Made by a program: the position numbers and the translations under genes | In this document: positions 6,561 through 10,565 of the stretch, piece by piece | How positions within the stretch are numbered: position 1 is the first letter of the stretch | How the letters are laid out: each line of letters starts with the position of its first letter | Assembly: GCA_017432405.1 (NCBI GenBank) | Contig: JAFRJF010000226.1 | Coordinates: 1-10,565 of the forward strand | DNA length: 10,565 nucleotides | Direction of reading: 5' to 3' | Source: Clostridia bacterium | Lineage (GTDB): Bacteria; Bacillota_A; Clostridia; Christensenellales; Aristaeellaceae | Notes under the pieces: generated by a model | The model's database searches: none | What the model was told of the DNA's origin: nothing | The model's input: only the letters and a program-made list of their open reading frames with translations

Positions 6561-7994
6561 ATGAAAATCAAGATGACCCTCGCGCTGCTGGCCGCACTGT
6601 CACTGGCCGGCAGCGCGCTGTCAGAGCCCATGGATACCGAGCTGCTGGTGGAGATGACTTCTGAGCAGAAGCTCCACCTGGAGCAGCGGCTGTCGGAGCT
6701 GGGCTTCTTCAGCGGCGAATGCGATTCCACCTATGACGCCGAGACCCGCGCCGCGGTGGAGAGCTTCCAGCAGGCCAACGGCCTGGAGGTCACGGGACTC
6801 GCGGACGGCGATACGCTCCAGCGACTGGACAGCGACGACGCCGTTTCCCGCCAGGACTACCTGACGCGCTTCGCAAACGCCTATGACCAGATGACCGCGC
6901 TGGAGATGGGCGCGGCCAGCAACGATGTGCTCGTGATGCAGCGCCACCTGAAGGATTATGGCTATTTCTCCGGCGAGCCCTCGGGCAGCTTCGACGATAC
7001 CACGCGCCAGGCGGTGGAGAGCTTTCAGATGGTCAACGGCCTGCCCATCACCGGCGTGGCTGACGGCGCGACGCTGATGCGCCTGATGGCCGACGCCCCC
7101 ATCACATGGCCCGCCTTCCTGACGGAGATGAGCGCCAGCGAGGGCGACACGGGCCTGAACGTGTACGTGCTGCAGAGCCGCCTTGCGCAGATGGGCTACT
7201 TCACCGGCAGCCGGACGGCCTGCTTCGGCGAACTGACCCGACAGGCCGTGCAGCGCTTCCAGCAGGCGTTGGGCCTGGAGGTCACCGGGCAGGCCGATGC
7301 CGCCACCTGGGCCGCGATCTATTCCCGCTCCGGCGCGGCGGAGATCCCCGGCGACGCCATGAAGCCCGGCGATTCCGGCGACAACGTCAAGGCCGTGCAG
7401 ACGCGCCTGAATGCGTTGGGCTTCTTTGACAGCGCCATTTCCGGGGCGTATGGCAACGCCACGGAGACCGCCGTGCGGCTGTTCCAGACTGCCGCGGGCC
7501 TGGAGGTCACCGGTATATTGGACGCGGATACCTCATCCCGGCTGATGGCGGACAACGCGCCGAGCATGCTGGACGGCGGCGTCCAGCAGCGCTTTGCGTC
7601 CATGCTCTCCGAGGCCGACGCCACCGTCAAGGCGCGCATGCTCGACATCGCCACGGCCCACATCGGCGCCGCCTTCGAGGGCGAGGAGGACGACCTGTAC
7701 CCCGGCTTCAGCTTCGTGCAGTACGTTTGCGTCGCGTCAGGGCTGCCGGTCACCATCCCCGAGGACCTGATCGGCATGGCCGGCCAGCAGGTGCAATCCA
7801 TGGACAGCGTCGGCGCCGGAGATATCGTCGTCTTCCAAAGCAACGGCGACAACGTCGTCAACATGGTCATGGCCATTGGCATCGGCGACGGCAGGGTCAT
7901 CGGCACCAGCGAAAGCGGCGGCTGGGCCGAGCCCAGCTATATGGAGCAAATGGACGGCGCGACGATCTATTGCTGGAATGGAAGCAAATCCTGA
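6561..7994 (+). CDS. Secreted protein: four peptidoglycan-binding repeats plus degenerate NlpC/P60-like domain
   Basis: This 477-residue protein starts at an ATG preceded by AAGGA at 6551-6555. Residues 1-21 form a signal peptide (MKIK, then a Leu/Ala core, cleavage near ALS). Four PG_binding_1 repeats follow at about 34-89, 114-174, 194-258 and 270-333, each with a pattern like 'LGFFSG...T..AV..FQ...GLEVTG.AD..T...L'. Residues about 350-477 resemble NlpC/P60: 'FVQYV...GLPV', 'AGDIVVFQ', 'IGDGRVIG'. In active family members FVQYV is preceded by DCSG; here it reads PGFS, with Gly382 at the cysteine position. The HVGIYIG-type motif also has Val436 where His is expected. So it probably binds wall without the usual endopeptidase activity. 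It lies 32 bp after the SpoIID-SH3 gene, probably in one transcript. Confidence 0.88.
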   Translation: MKIKMTLALLAALSLAGSALSEPMDTELLVEMTSEQKLHLEQRLSELGFFSGECDSTYDAETRAAVESFQQANGLEVTGLADGDTLQRLDSDDAVSRQDYLTRFANAYDQMTALEMGAASNDVLVMQRHLKDYGYFSGEPSGSFDDTTRQAVESFQMVNGLPITGVADGATLMRLMADAPITWPAFLTEMSASEGDTGLNVYVLQSRLAQMGYFTGSRTACFGELTRQAVQRFQQALGLEVTGQADAATWAAIYSRSGAAEIPGDAMKPGDSGDNVKAVQTRLNALGFFDSAISGAYGNATETAVRLFQTAAGLEVTGILDADTSSRLMADNAPSMLDGGVQQRFASMLSEADATVKARMLDIATAHIGAAFEGEEDDLYPGFSFVQYVCVASGLPVTIPEDLIGMAGQQVQSMDSVGAGDIVVFQSNGDNVVNMVMAIGIGDGRVIGTSESGGWAEPSYMEQMDGATIYCWNGSKS

Positions 7995-8011
7995 TTGATC
8001 GAGGTCTCAGC

Positions 8012-8749
8012 ATGTCAACAACGCTTAATCCCGGCGAACGCCTGGATGATTTGCAGGTGGGTGGACTGAAGCTGATCCAGCGGCCGGACGCCTTCCGCTT
8101 TGGCACGGACAGCGTGCTGCTGGCGGACTTTGCAGCGCCCCGAAGGGACGAGATCGCCGTGGACCTGGGCTGCGGCACGGGGGCCATCGCGCTGTTGATG
8201 GCGGGGCACCAGGCGCGCATGCGCGTGGACGGGGTGGAGCTCCAGCCGGACGTCGCAGACATGGCCGGTCGCAGCGTCGCGCTGAACGGCCTGCAATCGC
8301 GGATGCGGGTTTACTGCCTGGACATGCGCGAGGCCTGGCGGACGCTCGGCGCGGGCCGCTATTCCCTGGCGGTATGCAATCCCCCCTATGGCCGAAGCGG
8401 CGCGGCGCTGGAGAGCAGGAGCGAAGCCTTCCGCATCGCGCGCCACGAGGGCGAGCTGACCCCTGCCGCCGTCGCCAGATCCGCCGCAATGCTGCTGAAG
8501 AACGGCGGCCGCTTTTGCGTCATCTACCCTGCGCCCCGCGCATACGAGCTGATGCGGACCATGGACGAGGCTGGCATCGCCCCAAAGCGCCTGCGCACCG
8601 TTCACGGCGTGGAGGGCCGCGCCCCGAAATTCGTGCTGCTGGAGGGCGTCAAACAGGGCGGAGAGGGCCTGCACTGGCTGCCGCCGCTGGTGCTGCGCAA
8701 TGAAGACGGCAGCTTCTCCGGGGAATGGCACAGGATATACGGATATTGA
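8012..8749 (+). CDS. trmN: tRNA1(Val) (adenine(37)-N6)-methyltransferase-like protein (TrmN6/YabB family)
   Basis: This 245-residue class I SAM-dependent methyltransferase is typical in length for TrmN6/YfiC and Bacillus YabB proteins. The SAM-binding motif I is DLGCGTG at residues 51-57, and the N6-adenine catalytic motif IV is NPPY at 123-126. The N-terminal 'LIQRPDAFRFGTDSVLLADF' is characteristic of this COG4123 family. The Escherichia coli member makes m6A37 in tRNA-Val1; the exact substrate here is inferred, and a different adenine target is possible. The ATG at 8012 follows GAGG at 8001-8004 and lies 17 bp after the peptidoglycan-binding gene, so it is probably co-transcribed with the wall genes although its function is unrelated. 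The frame is open upstream to 7727, but that part overlaps the previous gene and is a shadow. No T-run terminator follows; a palindrome lies at 8785. Confidence 0.9.
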   Translation: MSTTLNPGERLDDLQVGGLKLIQRPDAFRFGTDSVLLADFAAPRRDEIAVDLGCGTGAIALLMAGHQARMRVDGVELQPDVADMAGRSVALNGLQSRMRVYCLDMREAWRTLGAGRYSLAVCNPPYGRSGAALESRSEAFRIARHEGELTPAAVARSAAMLLKNGGRFCVIYPAPRAYELMRTMDEAGIAPKRLRTVHGVEGRAPKFVLLEGVKQGGEGLHWLPPLVLRNEDGSFSGEWHRIYGY

Positions 8750-8784
8750 AATAAACGTAACTATTCTGTCCAGGCAGAGGGAAA

Positions 8785-8836
8785 TGTAGCGGCGACGCCT
8801 GCGCCGCCACAGTGGCGGTACGGGGCCGCCGCTACA
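8785..8836. repeat. Extragenic palindrome, 52 bp (REP-like), after trmN
   Basis: The ends TGTAGCGGCG (8785-8794) and CGCCGCTACA (8827-8836) are perfect inverted repeats. An inner hairpin, CCGCCA (8804-8809) with TGGCGG (8813-8818), sits between them. No T-run follows, so it is not a normal terminator. The ends match the palindromes at 10390-10565. Confidence 0.75.
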
Positions 8837-8885
8837 GGCGATACGTTTGATTGGACCGGGCAGATACAAATAAACAAGAATTTAC

Positions 8886-8914
8886 TTGTAAACGGGCACA
8901 AATCATACTATAAT
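8886..8914 (+). promoter_or_regulatory. Sigma-A promoter for the cupin gene
   Basis: TTGTAA at 8886-8891 and a perfect TATAAT at 8909-8914 are 17 bp apart. Transcription would start near 8921, giving a leader of about 70 nt. Confidence 0.75.
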
Positions 8915-8990
8915 GGGCATGTAATCGACGCCATTCTCTGTAAGACATATGGAATGCTTCACAGTCAGAGGATCGAAGGAGGTTGCTGCC

Positions 8991-9332
8991 ATGATTACCT
9001 ATCAGAATCAACAGAGCCACAGCGTGCGTGAATTCATGCGCGGGGGCAGGAAGCACGTGGAGCTGACCAAGCTGTCGGCCCAGCTGCCCGGAAACATGCG
9101 CATGTTCAATGTGCTGACGCTGATCCCCGGCGCGTCCATCGGCTATCACGTCCATGAAAATGAAACGGAGCTCTTCTACTTCCTGGAGGGCAACGGCCGC
9201 GTGCAGGACGACGACCGATTCTTCGATGTCAGCGCCGGCGACGCCATGGCCACCTTCAGCGGCCACGGCCACGCGGTGGAAAACACCGGCGATACCAACC
9301 TGGTCATCCTCGCAGCCATCGTGTTGGATTAG
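8991..9332 (+). CDS. Small single-domain cupin protein
   Basis: This 113-residue protein is about one cupin barrel in length. Cupin motif 1 is clear: GYHVHENETELFYFLEGNG at residues 51-69, with metal ligands His53, His55 and Glu60. Motif 2 is looser: GDAMATFSGHGHAVENTG at 83-100, with His94 as the fourth ligand and Ser90-Gly-His in place of the usual Pro-x-Gly. It probably binds a divalent metal in the cytoplasm. Small stand-alone cupins of this type include sugar-isomerase-like and oxygenase-like proteins as well as proteins of unknown role, and I cannot tell the substrate. The ATG at 8991 has a near-perfect AAGGAGG at 8976-8982 with 8-nt spacing; an in-frame ATG at 8949 lacks one. It is a single-gene transcript with its own promoter and a strong terminator, convergent with the next gene. 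Confidence 0.92.
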   Translation: MITYQNQQSHSVREFMRGGRKHVELTKLSAQLPGNMRMFNVLTLIPGASIGYHVHENETELFYFLEGNGRVQDDDRFFDVSAGDAMATFSGHGHAVENTGDTNLVILAAIVLD

Positions 9333-9335
9333 AGG

Positions 9336-9381
9336 AAACAAAACCGGCGCCGCCCAGGCAGGCGGCGCCGGTTTTGTTTTT
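9336..9381. terminator. Bidirectional intrinsic terminator between convergent genes
   Basis: A perfect 19-bp stem (9336-9354 with 9361-9379; core ACCGGCGCCGCC) encloses the loop CAGGCA. It is flanked by A-rich sequence on the left and TTTTGTTTTT on the right, so it gives a T-rich tail on both strands. It starts 3 bp after the cupin stop and ends 13 bp before the minus-strand stop, serving both genes. Confidence 0.92.
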
Positions 9382-9394
9382 GGGGAATATGAAG

Positions 9395-10060
9395 TTACTT
9401 GACCAGATGGCTGTACTGGGCGGATATCCACAGATCCTTGCCATTCCTGCGGATGCCGTAGAACCAAATGCCACGGTTGTCGATGCCTACCCTGAAGCGG
9501 TATTTCACCTTGTCACCCTTGTGCAGGGCAGGGACAACTTTCTTCTGCAGGGCCGCTACCTTGTGCATCCAAACCGTCGCGTCCGCCTTGACGTGATCGT
9601 AGCAATCAGGCGTCACATCATCGATATAGTAACGCGCGGTTTCACTGGACATGCCCTTGCCCAGCTTTGAATAGGTCACATAGATGTCGACCATTCCGAA
9701 ATCCGCTATGACCTCACCCTCAGGATTCTTAAAGTTGACGTCCTTCCAATACTTCTTGGGATCGGAGATCAGCTTCAGGTTGTCAATCCTGAACCAACCG
9801 GTCTTGCTCTTGTCCAGGAAGTTCAGCTGCAGCTTTACCCACTTGGAGCCACTTGTGCAAATCACCTTCGCCCAGGAGCCCTTGTGGATGATGGTGTCGG
9901 TCTTGCTGCGGTCACGGGGAGCGGAATAGACGTTCGTGTTCTTGGTGAACTTGAGGTGGTCGCCTTCCTTGAACTTACAGGCTGCCATGGCGGTGCCGGT
10001 GAGGGCCAGCGCCAGCGTGAGAACCAGCAACGCGGCAACGAGTTTCTTCATGGTCTTCAT
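9395..10060 (-). CDS. Secreted SH3-like protein of unknown function
   Basis: This 221-residue protein is on the minus strand. The ATG (10060-10058) is preceded by GGAGGG 7 nt upstream (plus-strand CCCTCC at 10068-10073). Residues 1-26 are a signal peptide: MKTMKK, a long Leu/Ala core, cleavage after AMA. Residues about 29-97 look like an SH3-type domain ('NVYSAPRD...IHKGSWAKVICTSGSKWVKLQL...GWFRIDNLKLI'). The last 60 residues ('HKGDKVKYRFRVGIDNRGIWFYGIRRNGKDLWISAQYSHLV') may be a second one. The middle has no motif I recognise. It is lysine- and aromatic-rich, and its codon use is more AT-tolerant than that of the SpoIID gene, which may mean high expression or a different origin. It is probably exported and wall-associated or free outside the cell. 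No catalytic residues are evident and I do not recognise the gene. Confidence 0.85.
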   Translation of the reverse strand: MKTMKKLVAALLVLTLALALTGTAMAACKFKEGDHLKFTKNTNVYSAPRDRSKTDTIIHKGSWAKVICTSGSKWVKLQLNFLDKSKTGWFRIDNLKLISDPKKYWKDVNFKNPEGEVIADFGMVDIYVTYSKLGKGMSSETARYYIDDVTPDCYDHVKADATVWMHKVAALQKKVVPALHKGDKVKYRFRVGIDNRGIWFYGIRRNGKDLWISAQYSHLVK

Positions 10061-10204
10061 AAGTATTCCCTCCTGTTATTTTACTATGGGCACAGCCGCT
10101 CGAACTTCGGATCGCCACAGCTTACGGTGTTGTGCGAAGATCTTTCACGTTACCGGCAGCACAATGCCCCACGCAGTCATACTGCGCGCCTCAATGATGC
10201 TTGG
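10061..10204 (-). other. Long 5' leader of the minus-strand SH3 gene
   Basis: If transcription starts from the promoter at 10205-10233, the mRNA has a leader of about 138 nt. It contains a perfect small hairpin, CGCAGT/ACTGCG (10172-10177 with 10181-10186), and GGGCA/TGCCC segments that could close a larger fold. It matches no riboswitch class I recognise. Confidence 0.35.
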
Positions 10205-10233
10205 ATTATATCAATATTCAAATTGGAGGTCAA
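10205..10233 (-). promoter_or_regulatory. Sigma-A promoter for the minus-strand SH3 gene
   Basis: Read on the minus strand, TTGACC (10233-10228) and a perfect TATAAT (10210-10205) are separated by exactly 17 bp. It lies in AT-rich DNA about 145 bp upstream of the start codon. No better promoter was seen closer to the gene. Confidence 0.7.
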
Positions 10234-10389
10234 TATATTACAAAAGATTTTATATTATTACCATAATATGAACATTTTTTAGGCGAAAGTTACTACATCT
10301 ATTACTATGAGCATACCTCATAGGGCAATGTCATCAACTCAGCAAAAGCTATAATAGGGAAAGAGTCCGCAACAGGCGTCAAGGCTTCC
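10234..10389. other. AT-rich intergenic stretch without gene
   Basis: I see no gene here. A lone TATAAT at 10350-10355 on the plus strand has no matching -35 box at the right distance. The stretch separates the minus-strand promoter from the tandem palindromic repeats. Confidence 0.6.
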
Positions 10390-10565
10390 GTAGCGTCGAC
10401 TATCAGTCGCCATGCATCCCTGGCGGCAGATTGCCGCCGCTACGGCGCGTATTGCGGTGCTGTAGCGGCGACTATCAGTCGCCATGCATCCCTGGCGGCA
10501 GATTGCCGCCGCTACGGCGCGTATTGCGGTACTGTAGCGGCGACTATCGGGCGGCCCGGGCCAGC
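10390..10565. repeat. Tandem 72-bp repeats made of paired REP-like palindromes
   Basis: Two units of 72 bp (10390-10461 and 10462-10533) differ at only two positions, and a third begins at 10534 but diverges after about 15 bases. In unit 2, GTAGCGGCG (10462-10470) faces CGCCGCTAC (10507-10515). Inside are two 7-bp hairpins, GGCGACT/AGTCGCC (10467-10483) and GGCGGCA/TGCCGCC (10494-10510). The remaining 18 bp form a spacer. The array may continue past the window. Confidence 0.85.

Noticed and set aside
8785..8836. Terminator for trmN
   Set aside because: The stem is strong but no T-run follows on either side, and its ends match the repeat family at the window end.
10350..10355. TATAAT as promoter of a plus-strand small RNA
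   Set aside because: No -35-like hexamer lies 16-18 bp upstream and nothing recognisable lies downstream except the repeats.
10390..10565. CRISPR array
   Set aside because: The spacing is regular, but there are no unique spacers between constant repeats: the whole 72-bp unit is duplicated, and it is made of palindromes.

Overview
The window looks like a chromosomal piece of a high-GC, anaerobic, Gram-positive Firmicute of the class Clostridia. The evidence is the Bacillota gene order ylxM-ffh-rpsP-khpA, a small 2[4Fe-4S] clostridial ferredoxin, near-consensus sigma-A promoters, strong AGGAGG ribosome-binding sites and a SpoIID-type cell-wall enzyme. I cannot place it at genus level.

Layout, left to right. 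(1) Positions 1-255 hold the 3' end of argH (arginine biosynthesis), closed by an intrinsic terminator. (2) A promoter with perfect TTGACA-N17-TATAAT hexamers has its -35 box inside the right arm of that terminator. It drives ylxM, ffh, rpsP and khpA (SRP targeting, ribosomal protein S16, KH-domain RNA chaperone), which end at a terminator at 2664-2728. The rimM-trmD-rplS genes that often follow in Bacillota are absent here. (3) Positions 2652-3425 carry no gene. They hold a MITE-like palindromic element of about 308 bp with 22-bp terminal inverted repeats and a telomere-like G-run block, then an AT-rich stretch with four TTGCA/T-tract motifs leading into the ferredoxin promoter. (4) A 56-aa ferredoxin with its own terminator. 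(5) A tight + strand cluster, 3814-8749: a secreted SpoIID/LytB-domain protein with six C-terminal SH3-like repeats, a secreted protein with four peptidoglycan-binding repeats and a NlpC/P60-like domain that seems to lack its catalytic Cys and His, and a TrmN6-type tRNA methyltransferase. (6) A single-gene cupin transcript, convergent with a secreted SH3-like protein on the minus strand; the two share one bidirectional terminator. (7) From 10061 to the end there is no gene: a long leader and minus-strand promoter, an AT-rich stretch, then 72-bp tandem repeats. Their palindromes belong to the same family as a 52-bp palindrome at 8785-8836.

Housekeeping information processing occupies the left third. 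The middle and right are dominated by exported cell-wall-binding proteins (SpoIID-SH3, the PG-binding/NlpC-like protein, the SH3 protein), which probably act in envelope remodelling. The most unusual points are the apparent NlpC/P60 pseudoenzyme beside a six-SH3 SpoIID protein, the nested palindromic element, the shared extragenic palindrome family, and the terminator/promoter overlap. I did not find a clearly new multi-gene system such as a defence island, CRISPR array or biosynthetic cluster.
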